Shown here: positions 9,154 through 17,127 of the stretch, in pieces | Layout: each line of letters begins with the position of its first letter | How positions within the stretch are numbered: the first letter of the stretch is position 1 | Source: Dryocola clanedunensis | GTDB lineage: Bacteria; Pseudomonadota; Gammaproteobacteria; Enterobacterales; Enterobacteriaceae | DNA: 64,000 nt | Assembly: GCF_025215155.1 (NCBI RefSeq) | Contig: NZ_JALHAM010000113.1 | Reading direction: 5' to 3' (one strand) | The notes under the pieces: generated by a model | What the model was told of the DNA's origin: nothing | Seen by the model: the letters and a program-made list of their open reading frames with translations, nothing else | The model's database searches: none | Made by a program: the position numbers and the translations under genes

Positions 9154-9786
9154 ATGCAAGGTCCAGATCCACTAAATAAGCATCCAATGCTGGGGTTTCC
9201 TCAGGTTTGTTTCATCAAAAATACTGTGACGAATCCAAACATTATCATTGGCGATTTCACATATTACGATGACCCAGAAGACTCTGAGAATTTTGACCGT
9301 AATGTTCTGTATCACTTCCCTTTCATCGGTGACAGACTGGTTATCGGTAAATTTTGCGCTATAGCAAAAGGTGTCCAGTTCATTATGAACGGTGCGAACC
9401 ACAAGTTATCAGGCTTCTCTACGTTTCCATTTTATATTTTCGGAAATGGATGGGAAAAGGCGATGCCAAAGCCTGAAGATTTGCCGTACAAAGGCGATAC
9501 GATAATCGGAAATGATGTCTGGATAGGTTACAAAGCGCTGATCATGCCTGGCGTGAAGATCGGCAACGGCGCGATTATTTCCTCCCTGGCTGTTGTTACC
9601 ACCGACGTGCCTGCTTATACCATTGTCGGTGGAAACTCTGCAAAAGTGATTAAATCACGATTTTCCGATGAAATAGTAATCGAACTGGAAAAATTAGCGT
9701 GGTGGGATTGGTCTGTAGAAAAGATAACTAAACACCTCCCGGCAATAATGTCTAATGACATTAATACGCTTCTTACAATCGAGTAA
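9154..9786 (+). CDS. Vat/CatB-family xenobiotic O-acetyltransferase
   Basis: 210 residues of the left-handed beta-helix acetyltransferase family that acetylates streptogramin A or chloramphenicol. Visible markers: DRLVIGKFCAIAKGVQFIMN, the NGANHKL motif carrying the catalytic His (VatD His82 equivalent), an excursion loop (STFPFYIFGNGW), hexapeptide repeats GDTIIGNDVWIGYKALIMPG, SSLAVVTTDVPAYTIVGGN and the C-terminal WWDW. Acetyl-CoA donor expected, cytoplasmic, trimeric. Base composition is more AT-rich than the flagellar genes next to it, and the gene sits first in a cassette-like block of resistance-type genes. Actual substrate unknown. Confidence 0.85.
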   Translation: MQGPDPLNKHPMLGFPQVCFIKNTVTNPNIIIGDFTYYDDPEDSENFDRNVLYHFPFIGDRLVIGKFCAIAKGVQFIMNGANHKLSGFSTFPFYIFGNGWEKAMPKPEDLPYKGDTIIGNDVWIGYKALIMPGVKIGNGAIISSLAVVTTDVPAYTIVGGNSAKVIKSRFSDEIVIELEKLAWWDWSVEKITKHLPAIMSNDINTLLTIE

Positions 9787-9854
9787 TCTGAATTGGTACG
9801 GCCAGTCGACATCTCGTTTAAAGCAGCTACTGGATCGTCTCACTGGCCGTTCTT

Positions 9855-9870
9855 GCCATGAGCGGACGTT
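9855..9870 (+). repeat. Island intergenic repeat, copy 2
   Basis: GCCATGAGCGGACGTT, one mismatch from copy 1, lying after the acetyltransferase gene and before the GrpB gene. Confidence 0.6.
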
Positions 9871-9939
9871 TGAGAGACATCCAAACCCATCTCATGTACG
9901 CTATTGTTCATGATTTTTATAGTCTATAGGTGTCGGTTT

Positions 9940-10530
9940 ATGGTGAGCCCGAAAGAAATAATGGAGCATTATGTCATTGATCCTCAGGATAGCTATTTTG
10001 TTAATGGTGTACCGCCGGTTGAGAATGTAGTGGTCGTTGCTTATGATCCTTTGTGGCCGGAAATATATTCAACACTGGCATCTAAAATTAAGAATAAATT
10101 AGGTTCGCATCTACTAAAAATTGATCATGTGGGTTCTACGGCAGTACCTGGTCTTGCTGCCAAACCTGTCATTGATATTGACTTGACGGTTGCTGATGCT
10201 GCTGATGAAAAAACATATGTATTAGCGCTTGAAGGTCTTGGGTATAGACTCATTGTTCGTGAGCCCCGCTTCCATGGCCATCGTCTTTTCCATTATGATA
10301 ATCCAAGAGTTAATCTGCATGTTTTTACTCGGGATACCCCTGAAACAGCCCGGCATTTGCTTTTCCGTGATTGGCTTAGACAGTCTGAGAAGGACTGCAA
10401 GATTTATGCTGATGCCAAATTCGAGGCAATTAAAGATTGCAACTTAGATATTGAGAAATATCATGAAAATAAAAGTAAAGTGGTACGTGATATCTATCAG
10501 GAAATTTTTAAACAGTTAGGCTACTTTTGA
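9940..10530 (+). CDS. GrpB family (UPF0157) nucleotidyltransferase-like protein
   Basis: 196 residues. The pattern VVAYDPLWPEIY, KIDHVGSTAVPGLAAKPVID, IDLTV, a basic middle part and NLHVF followed by LFRDWLR is diagnostic of the GrpB family, which has a nucleotidyltransferase-like fold (HVGST...KPVIDI carries the acidic pair) and no settled function. The frame is open from 9904, but the ATG at 9940 has AGGTG seven bases ahead and is preferred. AT-rich compared with the backbone. Because some members of this fold transfer AMP to small molecules, a resistance role is possible but unproven. Confidence 0.8.
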   Translation: MVSPKEIMEHYVIDPQDSYFVNGVPPVENVVVVAYDPLWPEIYSTLASKIKNKLGSHLLKIDHVGSTAVPGLAAKPVIDIDLTVADAADEKTYVLALEGLGYRLIVREPRFHGHRLFHYDNPRVNLHVFTRDTPETARHLLFRDWLRQSEKDCKIYADAKFEAIKDCNLDIEKYHENKSKVVRDIYQEIFKQLGYF

Positions 10531-10571
10531 TATGTTGTTTGGTTTTATTGTCTGTTTTAAAAAAATTAGTG

Positions 10572-10636
10572 CCGCTCCTCGCTCACAGCTGCCTTTGGAT
10601 CTTCCCATTGGCGACTGTATGCAAGGAGAGGACGTT
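10572..10636 (+). repeat. Island intergenic repeat, copy 3 (divergent)
   Basis: CCGCTCCTCGCTCACAGC (10572-10589) is identical over 18 bases to 12388-12405, and GCAAGGAGAGGACGTT (10621-10636) is two changes from the copy-1 core. Confidence 0.6.
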
Positions 10637-10743
10637 TTCAATCCAGATGTTAATTTCAGGTAATATCTGAAGCCATAGGTTAAGATAGTTCGGATGCATC
10701 CCTCAGTACGCTCGGTGGCAATAAGGATTTTAAAGGAATCACT

Positions 10744-11571
10744 ATGGATTCAGATAAGTTAAGTTTTTGGTTAAATCGTTGGTTACTCACTCCGGATGGA
10801 GATAAATTTATAACTCATACATCAACGTTGCTTCCGGTAAAAACAGCAACAGATGGTATTAAGGCTATGCTGAAAGTGACTGATGATGCGGATGAGCAAA
10901 CCGGAAACGCAATGATGGCATGGTGGGAAGGTAACGGCGCAGCACAGGTTATTGCTTATGATAAAGAAGCCATTCTACTCGCTCGCGCTACAGGAATTGC
11001 ATCACTGTCAATGATGTCCAAAAATGGTCAAGACAATGAAGCCTGTCGCATTTTGTGTGCAACTGCGAACAGGCTTCACAGCAAGCTAGGTAAACCATTG
11101 CAAAAATTCACACCTCTACATCGTTGGTTTTCTTCGTTAAAGCCCGCAGCCCTTGAGCATGGAGGTATTCTGGCGCATTGCGCAGAGATCTCTCAGCAGT
11201 TGCTCTCCTCTCCGCAAGACGTCGTTGTATTACATGGTGACTTGCATCACGATAACGTGCTTGATTTCGCATCATCTGGCTGGCTGGCCATTGATCCCAA
11301 AGGTCTACTAGGCGAACGAGGATTCGACTTTGCTAATATTTTCACCAATCCGGATCTTGGTAATCCTGAGCATTATGTTGCAAGAGTACCGAGTATTTTT
11401 AAACAGCGACTTGAGATCGTTACTGAGATATCGGGAATAAATAGAGAGCGACTTCTGCAGTGGATAATTGCATGGTGCGGGCTCTCAGCGACTTGGTCGC
11501 TTGAATGCAATGATCGTATATCAGTCCAGATTGAAATTGCTGAGTTGGCTATTGCTGAACTGAGCGTATGA
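10744..11571 (+). CDS. APH(6)-like aminoglycoside/hydroxyurea phosphotransferase
   Basis: 275 residues. The C-terminal lobe has VVLHGDLHHDNVLDF (Brenner motif with catalytic Asp), then GWLAIDPKGLLGERGFDFAN (metal-binding Asp in IDPKG) and NIFTNPD, which is the APH(6)/streptomycin 6-phosphotransferase pattern (StrB, APH_6_hur domain). The N-terminal lobe is consistent (LKVTDDADEQTGNAMMAWWE). The enzyme would phosphorylate an aminoglycoside or related guanidino sugar using ATP, in the cytoplasm. It has its own upstream spacer rather than an operon partner. Resistance to streptomycin is a reasonable inference, not shown. Confidence 0.85.
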   Translation: MDSDKLSFWLNRWLLTPDGDKFITHTSTLLPVKTATDGIKAMLKVTDDADEQTGNAMMAWWEGNGAAQVIAYDKEAILLARATGIASLSMMSKNGQDNEACRILCATANRLHSKLGKPLQKFTPLHRWFSSLKPAALEHGGILAHCAEISQQLLSSPQDVVVLHGDLHHDNVLDFASSGWLAIDPKGLLGERGFDFANIFTNPDLGNPEHYVARVPSIFKQRLEIVTEISGINRERLLQWIIAWCGLSATWSLECNDRISVQIEIAELAIAELSV

Positions 11572-11657
11572 GATGCAGGCAACGCCGGGCATCTGAGTAA
11601 TCATCCCACTTCTAATTTGCTGTTCAATTACAATCTGAATGACTATACCTCGTTCTT

Positions 11658-11709
11658 AGCGGACCTTCTGCTCAGTTAGTTAATCCACCTTGTGCCAGGA
11701 GCGGACATT
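11658..11709 (+). repeat. Island intergenic repeat, copy 4
   Basis: About 40 bases from AGCGGACCTTCTGCTCAG onward (11658-11697) match 12403-12442 with three changes, followed by GCCAGGAGCGGACATT (11694-11709). AGCGGAC and GTCCGCT arms in this family can form hairpins. Confidence 0.7.
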
Positions 11710-11756
11710 GCTAACTACCCACCATAATAATTGTTGGGGTGCCTCTCAAGACCAAG

Positions 11757-12257
11757 TCATCGCGAAAGAAGTTTGATGATCCTTGATACACATTCATCGC
11801 TGGATAAACTGTACGAGTCTAAAATGAGGTGTTCTCTGTTCCATGGTTCATAAGTCAAATCGGTAACATATTTCCAATCTGGCAGGGTTAACCCCTCGAC
11901 TTGTGACACCCTTGTTTCCACTCGTTTACGATGCTCAATCATATCGGAACATACGATCTCAATTTCTAAAAAATCGGTTCTTGCCGATAAAGCTATTTCT
12001 CGATAGGCATCACGGGTTAACGCCAGTGGGTTCACTGAGTCAGTGATTACTGTTGCTCCTAATAGCAGGTTTTCTCTGGCGAGTGAGTAAGCGACAAAAT
12101 AACCAGTAGGCCCCATTTCACGACCATCTTCTTCGGCTTTAAGTATGGCCTGCTCAATCGTGTCGATTCGCAAGTAAAGAGCCTTTAACTGCTTTGTCAA
12201 AGCCTGAGCGATAGTGCTTTTCCCGCTTCCAGGCAAACCACTGAAGATGATTAGCAT
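11757..12257 (-). CDS. Small P-loop (AAA_33-type) kinase
   Basis: 166 residues starting MLIIFSGLPGSGKSTIAQAL, a Walker A at the extreme N-terminus (GLPGSGKST), followed by LYLRIDTIEQAI, DSVNPLALTRDAYRE and a C-terminal DLTYEPWNREHLILD. This layout is that of single-domain nucleoside/small-molecule kinases such as chloramphenicol phosphotransferase-like and gluconokinase-like proteins, so it probably phosphorylates a small molecule, identity unknown. ATG at 12257 has AGGA seven bases upstream and places the P-loop at the normal distance; the longer frame to 12308 is unlikely. It is the only gene of the block on the minus strand. Confidence 0.75.
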   Translation of the reverse strand: MLIIFSGLPGSGKSTIAQALTKQLKALYLRIDTIEQAILKAEEDGREMGPTGYFVAYSLARENLLLGATVITDSVNPLALTRDAYREIALSARTDFLEIEIVCSDMIEHRKRVETRVSQVEGLTLPDWKYVTDLTYEPWNREHLILDSYSLSSDECVSRIIKLLSR

Positions 12258-12387
12258 AACTTGTCCTAGAACGATGAAATCCAACAGTATTAAAACACAC
12301 TGGGCCATGAATTGTGGGAATTCATTCCGCAGCGATATGACAACTGAAGAGTATTACTGCTACTGCTAGTGTTAATACTTGGCGTGT

Positions 12388-12454
12388 CCGCTCCTCGCTC
12401 ACAGCGGACCTTCTGCTCAGTTAGTTAGTCCGCCCTGTGCCAAATACAGACGTT
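12388..12454 (+). repeat. Island intergenic repeat, copy 5, with perfect hairpin
   Basis: GTCCGCT (12385-12391) and AGCGGAC (12403-12409) form a perfect seven-base inverted repeat; the rest matches copy 4, ending in the degenerate core GCCAAATACAGACGTT (12439-12454). It lies between two convergent-to-divergent genes of the block. Confidence 0.65.
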
Positions 12455-12569
12455 CTGTACTTCACAATTTGCTCACTACAGAAAGGCTATCTGGCTACAT
12501 GATTTGTAGATTGCGCTAAACTCAAACACCTCTGGATTAACCTGCCGACCAACGTAAAAGGCAAGATGT

Positions 12570-13358
12570 ATGTCTGTCGATAATTTATCACGCATGGGTA
12601 CCGCCAAAGTGACGCTTTTGGTGGATGAAGCAGGTCATCGGGTAATCGAAAAATGTCCTGTGAGTGATGTCGAGTTTAGTTTTTACCAACACGCAGCCAG
12701 GCATCTCACTCAAGTAGGCATTTCCACGCCAAAGGTTTTGTTTGCCGATCCGAACACACGCAAGTTAAGGCTGGAGTTTATCCCACACCAGGTTAGTCAG
12801 GACGAAGTTGGACGAGATGAGGTGTTGTCTATTCTGTCTGGGTTACATGGCTATCGACCTGACCCTTCTTGGGTTTATCACCCTCACACCTGGTCAGAAA
12901 CAGCCCTCGAAAAATCTCTCATGCTGTTGGCATTACCGAGCAGAGCAGCAAAACAGTTACGGTGCTTTCAACAGGCAAGTGATGTGCTGTTTAGTGGTCA
13001 GTGCTTAATATCAGGCGACAGTAATGCGGGTAATTGGGGAAAAAGGGACAGGGGTGATTTCGTTCTTTTTGACTGGGAAAGATTCGGCACTGGTAGCCCA
13101 GCAATTGACCTTGCCCCACTGATCAAGGGAATGGGTTCTAAACAAAAATTTATTGAGTTTGCTGAACGCTATACCTGTATATCGCGTCATTATAATCCAA
13201 ATGATTTAGCTAAAGAAATTGCGATTGTAAAAGCATGGATTGTGACAGAGGTAGTCGTACTGCTTAATGAACGGCAGAAGAGTGATTTTCAATTCTATCT
13301 CAGCTGGTACAGAGAAAATCTTCCAGCCTGGCTAAATGACACTTTAAAAATGCTTTGA
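12570..13358 (+). CDS. APH/choline-kinase-fold phosphotransferase-like protein with altered Brenner motif
   Basis: 262 residues. A kinase-like C-lobe is visible: CLISGDSNAGNWG followed by FVLFDWERFGTGSPAIDLAP (catalytic GD..N..N and metal-binding DWE, then DLA). In most APH-family proteins the motif is HGDxxxxN; here the His is Ser (ISGDSNAGN). N-lobe includes VIEKCPVSDVEFSFYQ and LRLEFIPHQ. Last gene of the resistance-like block and just before the iron transporter. Substrate unknown. Confidence 0.75.
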   Translation: MSVDNLSRMGTAKVTLLVDEAGHRVIEKCPVSDVEFSFYQHAARHLTQVGISTPKVLFADPNTRKLRLEFIPHQVSQDEVGRDEVLSILSGLHGYRPDPSWVYHPHTWSETALEKSLMLLALPSRAAKQLRCFQQASDVLFSGQCLISGDSNAGNWGKRDRGDFVLFDWERFGTGSPAIDLAPLIKGMGSKQKFIEFAERYTCISRHYNPNDLAKEIAIVKAWIVTEVVVLLNERQKSDFQFYLSWYRENLPAWLNDTLKML

Positions 13359-13538
13359 TCTTTTCAGCCTCAGTTGTCTTCTAATAATGACGATTCTGCT
13401 ATGAGTCGCGACATCCTTTTCTGGCCTAAATCAGCCCATCAGCTTCAGGCAGCTTTTATTTTCCGTTTCCCACGCCGCCATCAACGTACAAAGCACTATT
13501 GGCGTCGAGAGCATCCTCACAACGCTGTTTAAAGTTAT

Positions 13539-13557
13539 GTAAATGTGAATCATTTGC
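13539..13557 (+). promoter_or_regulatory. Candidate Fur box 1 upstream of Fe3+ transporter
   Basis: GTAAATGTGAATCATTTGC agrees with the 19-base Fur consensus GATAATGATAATCATTATC at 13 positions. It lies ~108 bases before the chosen start of the substrate-binding protein gene. Fur would repress with iron present. Confidence 0.6.
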
Positions 13558-13577
13558 ATTTCGAGGTGATTGTAACC

Positions 13578-13596
13578 GATGGTGATTATCACTTAT
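13578..13596 (+). promoter_or_regulatory. Candidate Fur box 2
   Basis: GATGGTGATTATCACTTAT matches the Fur consensus at about 12 of 19 positions and lies between box 1 and the start at 13665. Two nearby Fur sites are common at iron-uptake promoters. Confidence 0.5.
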
Positions 13597-13664
13597 CGTT
13601 CATCCGCGTCGGGAAAGCTTCCTGGCGACTCTCAAAAGTTGTGCTAACTACTCTGGGATATAAA

Positions 13665-14705
13665 ATGATGAATGTTCTGCCCCGCACCGGATTGCGCCGT
13701 ATCACGCTGGCATCGGCTCTGGTTCTCTCCGTAAGCCTCCCGGCTTTCGCTCAGGATAATTTAACTCTGTACACCACTCGCGAGCCAGGTCTTATCCAGC
13801 CCTTGCTGGATAGCTGGACACAAACCAGCGGCGTAAAAGTGAACACAGTTTATATCAAGGATGGCATGCTGGAGCGTGTCAAAGCAGAAGGTAAGAACTC
13901 CCCTGCCGACCTGCTGATGACCGTCGATGCTGGCAATCTCATCGATTTAGTTGAAGCCGGCGTGACGCAACCCGTGGATTCAACAGCGCTGAAATCAGCC
14001 ATTCCGGTCAATCTGCGTGGGGAAGATAATCAGTGGTTTGCATTATCGATGCGTGCACGGGTGCTGTACGCTGATAAATCTCTGCCGATTGATAACTGGC
14101 ATTACGAACAGCTTTCCAGCCCGGATTACAAAGGTAAAGTCTGTATCCGCTCCGGTCAGCATCCGTACAACACCGCGCTGATTGCCGCCATGATTGCCCA
14201 TCACGGTGAAGCGAAAACCGAAGAGTGGCTGCGTGGTGTGAAAGCTAATCTGGCGCGTAAAGCAACCGGAGGAGACCGTGATGTGGCTCGCGATATTCTG
14301 GGCGGCATCTGTGATATTGGCCTTGCCAACTCCTACTACATCGGCCATATGAAAAATGCCAAAGAGGGCAGCGACGCACGCAAATGGGGTGATGCAATTA
14401 AAGTGGTGAAACCTACCTTTGAGCAAGGTGGCACCCATGTGAACATCAGCGGTGCTGCGGTCGCTCGCTTCGCGCCGAATAAAGCCGATGCCGTTAAGCT
14501 GATGGAATATCTGGTTTCCGCGCCAGCTCAGCAGCTGTATGCCAAAGCAAACTTTGAATACCCGGTGCTGAAAGGCGTCGCACTTGACCCGGTTATCAGC
14601 GCAACCATTGGTGAAATTGACGTGGATAAAGTGCCATTAACCGAGATCGTGAAGCACCGTAAGCAAGCAAGCTTGCTGGTAGATAAAGTTGGATTCGATC
14701 AATAA
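13665..14705 (+). CDS. Fe3+ ABC transporter periplasmic binding protein (FbpA/SfuA/AfuA type)
   Basis: 346 residues with a signal peptide (TLASALVLSVSLPAFAQ). Mature protein begins DNLTLYTTREPGLIQPLLDSW; NSYYIGHM carries the paired tyrosines that bind ferric iron in FbpA-type proteins, and DVARDILGGICDIGLAN precedes it as in the family. It captures Fe3+ in the periplasm and feeds the permease encoded next. The frame is open from 13545, but that would place a long non-signal extension first and put Fur boxes inside the gene; ATG 13665 gives a normal signal peptide. Overlaps the permease by 17 bases. Confidence 0.88.
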   Translation: MMNVLPRTGLRRITLASALVLSVSLPAFAQDNLTLYTTREPGLIQPLLDSWTQTSGVKVNTVYIKDGMLERVKAEGKNSPADLLMTVDAGNLIDLVEAGVTQPVDSTALKSAIPVNLRGEDNQWFALSMRARVLYADKSLPIDNWHYEQLSSPDYKGKVCIRSGQHPYNTALIAAMIAHHGEAKTEEWLRGVKANLARKATGGDRDVARDILGGICDIGLANSYYIGHMKNAKEGSDARKWGDAIKVVKPTFEQGGTHVNISGAAVARFAPNKADAVKLMEYLVSAPAQQLYAKANFEYPVLKGVALDPVISATIGEIDVDKVPLTEIVKHRKQASLLVDKVGFDQ

Positions 14706-16377
14706 GTCACTTCGTCTGCCGACGTTACGCGGCCTGGTTTCCGGGCCGAAGGCATTATTAACGCCACTGCATCTTGGCGCGTTGAGTGTTGCACTTGGCG
14801 TGCTTATGCCAATCGTTGCGCTTATCTGGCAGGCGACCCAGGCCGATTTATCTCACTGGGATAACCTCATCACCTTTGTTTTGCCATCGGTGCTGAAAAA
14901 TACCGTACTGCTCCTGGCAGGTGTCGCCGCTATCGTAGGTGTAATCGGCGTGGGTAGCGCATGGGCTGTCACGGTCTGGGATTTCCCAGGGCGCAAAATG
15001 CTCAGCTGGGCCCTGCTGTTACCGCTCGCTATGCCGACCTATATCGTTGCCTTTGCCTGGCTCGATCTGCTGCACCCCATCGGTCCGCTGCAAACCTTTA
15101 TCCGTTTTTTGTTGGGTTTTGATAGCCCGCGACAGTTCCGTCTCCCTGATTTACGCTCGCTACCCGGCGCGATAATCCTGCTCGGTTTGGTGCTGTATCC
15201 GTATGTTTACCTGACCACCCGCGCCATGTTTATCAGCCAACCTGCGCATCTGCTGGAAGCGCCACGCACTCTGGGGTGCAGCGCTGCCGGAACATTTTTT
15301 CGCGTAGCGCTGCCAATGGCCCGTCCGGCCCTGGCGGTGGGAATTAGTCTGGCGCTGCTGGAAACGCTTAACGACATTGGTGCCTCGGAGTTTCTTGGCG
15401 TACAAACCCTGACCGTGACAGTCTACACAACCTGGATTTCACGCTCCGATTTAGCCTCTGCCGCCCAAATCGCCTGCATGATGCTGATGTTCATCTTCTG
15501 CATCCTGACGCTGGAATTTTATGGCCGCAAAAAGCAGGGTTTCAGCAGCCGGAGTTTACGTGAGATCCAGCCAACGCGGGTACACGGCTGGTGTGGCTGG
15601 CTGCTGGGCCTGGCTATTGCCCTGCCCGTCGTTCTGGGGTTTTTAGCCCCCTTGCTGTTTTTGGCCTGGGAAAGTGCTAAACGCATCGGTGAAGAAAATC
15701 CATTGTCGCAAGCGTTGCTTTCAGCACTGCAAAATACGCTGTCACTGGCCGCGGGAACCACGTTGGTGGTGATTTGCGTCAGTTTACTGGTTGCCTGGAG
15801 CGCGCGTCACAGTGCTGCAAATAACGCAATGTCAGGTTTTCGCCGCGGGGTAATGCGACTGGCATCCCTCGGTTACGCCGTTCCCGGCACCATTCTGGCG
15901 ATAGGCTTTTTGCCCCCGGCATTGGCCGTCGACAGCTGGCTGGCGGATGCGATGGGCGTTCGCGGTTTACCGCTGATGTCAGCCGGTATTTTGCTGGTCA
16001 TCTGCTGTGCGATGCGTTTTCAGGCGATTGCCATTGGGGCGCTGGACTCCGGTCTCAGCCGCATCCCCCCTTCCCTTGAGCAAGCCTCGCGCCTGCTTGG
16101 AGAGAACGGCACCGGCACCTTTGCACGCATCCACTTCCCCTTGCTGCGCCCGGCGCTGGTCAGCAGTGCGTTGCTGGTATTTGCCGATGCCATGAAAGAG
16201 CTGCCAACCACATTGCTGTTGCGGCCGGTCAATTTTGAAACGCTGGCGACGCTGCTGTATGCCGAGGCGGCCCGTGGAACCTATGAAGAAGGGGCGATTG
16301 CTGCCCTGATGATTGTGCTCGCCGGTACGCTGCCGGTGATTTTACTGGTGCGTCATCAAATGTCTCGCCAGGGCTAG
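14689..16377 (+). CDS. Fe3+ ABC transporter permease (FbpB/SfuB type, fused two-domain)
   Basis: 562 residues with about 12 membrane segments arranged as two BPD-type permease halves, each with an EAA-like loop: EAPRTLGCSAAGTFFRVALPMARPA (~180-205 region) and EQASRLLGENGTGTFARIHFPLLRPA (~470-495). This duplicated design is typical of FbpB/SfuB. Start is a TTG within the end of the upstream gene; a slightly later start cannot be excluded. Inner-membrane partner of the 13665 and 16389 genes. Confidence 0.87.
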   Translation: MDSINKSLRLPTLRGLVSGPKALLTPLHLGALSVALGVLMPIVALIWQATQADLSHWDNLITFVLPSVLKNTVLLLAGVAAIVGVIGVGSAWAVTVWDFPGRKMLSWALLLPLAMPTYIVAFAWLDLLHPIGPLQTFIRFLLGFDSPRQFRLPDLRSLPGAIILLGLVLYPYVYLTTRAMFISQPAHLLEAPRTLGCSAAGTFFRVALPMARPALAVGISLALLETLNDIGASEFLGVQTLTVTVYTTWISRSDLASAAQIACMMLMFIFCILTLEFYGRKKQGFSSRSLREIQPTRVHGWCGWLLGLAIALPVVLGFLAPLLFLAWESAKRIGEENPLSQALLSALQNTLSLAAGTTLVVICVSLLVAWSARHSAANNAMSGFRRGVMRLASLGYAVPGTILAIGFLPPALAVDSWLADAMGVRGLPLMSAGILLVICCAMRFQAIAIGALDSGLSRIPPSLEQASRLLGENGTGTFARIHFPLLRPALVSSALLVFADAMKELPTTLLLRPVNFETLATLLYAEAARGTYEEGAIAALMIVLAGTLPVILLVRHQMSRQG

Positions 16378-16388
16378 AGGAACGACTC

Positions 16389-17075
16389 ATGTCAGAAATT
16401 GCCTTACGCCTTCAGGATGTACATGTTGCTTACGGCAACAGCCAGCAGCCGGTTCTGAACGGGTTTTCTATGTCTGTACGCAAAGGGGAACTGGCCTGTC
16501 TGCTGGGCGCTTCGGGCTGCGGGAAAACCACCGTATTACGCGCCGTGGCCGGTTTTGAGCGCCTGCAAAGCGGCGAGATTTTTGTTTCGCAACAGCGTGT
16601 TGCAGGGACGGGCTTACATCTCCCCCCGGAGAAACGCCAGGTAGGGATGGTGTTTCAGGAGTACGCATTATTCCCGCATCTGACCGCGCAACAAAACGTG
16701 GCTTTTGGTCTGCGCAGGTTGCCGCGCGAAGAGCAACATTCACGTGCCACGTCGCTGCTTAAAATGGTCGAGCTGCACAACCATGCCGGACGTTATCCCC
16801 ATGAGCTTTCTGGAGGGCAGCAGCAGCGCATTGCATTAGCACGCGCCCTGGCCCCGCATCCGGCAATCCTGCTTTTGGACGAACCTTTTTCCAGTCTCGA
16901 TAAGAAGACGCGCGAGCGTCTGGGGCGGGAAGTGCGCGATATTTTACGCGAAGCCGGGCAAACTGCGCTGCTGGTCACCCATAGCGAGCACGAAGCGCAG
17001 CTCATGGCTGACCATATCGGCTATGTGCAATATGGTGAGTATCGCAAGGGAAATGACCTGCTCCCCGTTGATTGA
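16389..17075 (+). CDS. Fe3+ ABC transporter ATP-binding protein (FbpC/SfuC type, short)
   Basis: 228 residues: Walker A GASGCGKTT, Q-loop MVFQEYALFPHLT, signature LSGGQQQRIALARAL, Walker B ILLLDEPFSSLDKKT, H-loop LLVTHSEHEAQ. It energises Fe3+ import. FbpC/SfuC proteins are usually ~340-350 residues with a C-terminal regulatory (TOBE) domain; here the protein stops just after the nucleotide-binding domain, so iron feedback on the ATPase may be absent. Third gene of the operon (11-base gap), facing cheZ. Confidence 0.88.
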   Translation: MSEIALRLQDVHVAYGNSQQPVLNGFSMSVRKGELACLLGASGCGKTTVLRAVAGFERLQSGEIFVSQQRVAGTGLHLPPEKRQVGMVFQEYALFPHLTAQQNVAFGLRRLPREEQHSRATSLLKMVELHNHAGRYPHELSGGQQQRIALARALAPHPAILLLDEPFSSLDKKTRERLGREVRDILREAGQTALLVTHSEHEAQLMADHIGYVQYGEYRKGNDLLPVD

Positions 17076-17092
17076 TATACAGAAACCGGTGA

Positions 17093-17120
17093 ATGCGCCA
17101 TAGCGGTCGCTATGGCGCAT
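17093..17120. terminator. Strong hairpin between ABC operon and cheZ
   Basis: ATGCGCCATAGCG (17093-17105) is the exact reverse complement of CGCTATGGCGCAT (17108-17120), loop GT. It separates two convergent operons. There is no long T run on either side, so termination efficiency is uncertain. Confidence 0.65.
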
Positions 17121-17127
17121 GGTCAAA

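Noticed and set aside
13401..13532. 43-codon frame before the iron transporter
   Set aside because: No ribosome site, no recognisable sequence, and it lies just before the Fur-box region.
8760..13540. Possible integron cassette array
   Set aside because: No integrase gene, one gene is inverted, and the gaps lack paired RYYYAAC/GTTRRRY attC cores; the shared motif is of another kind.
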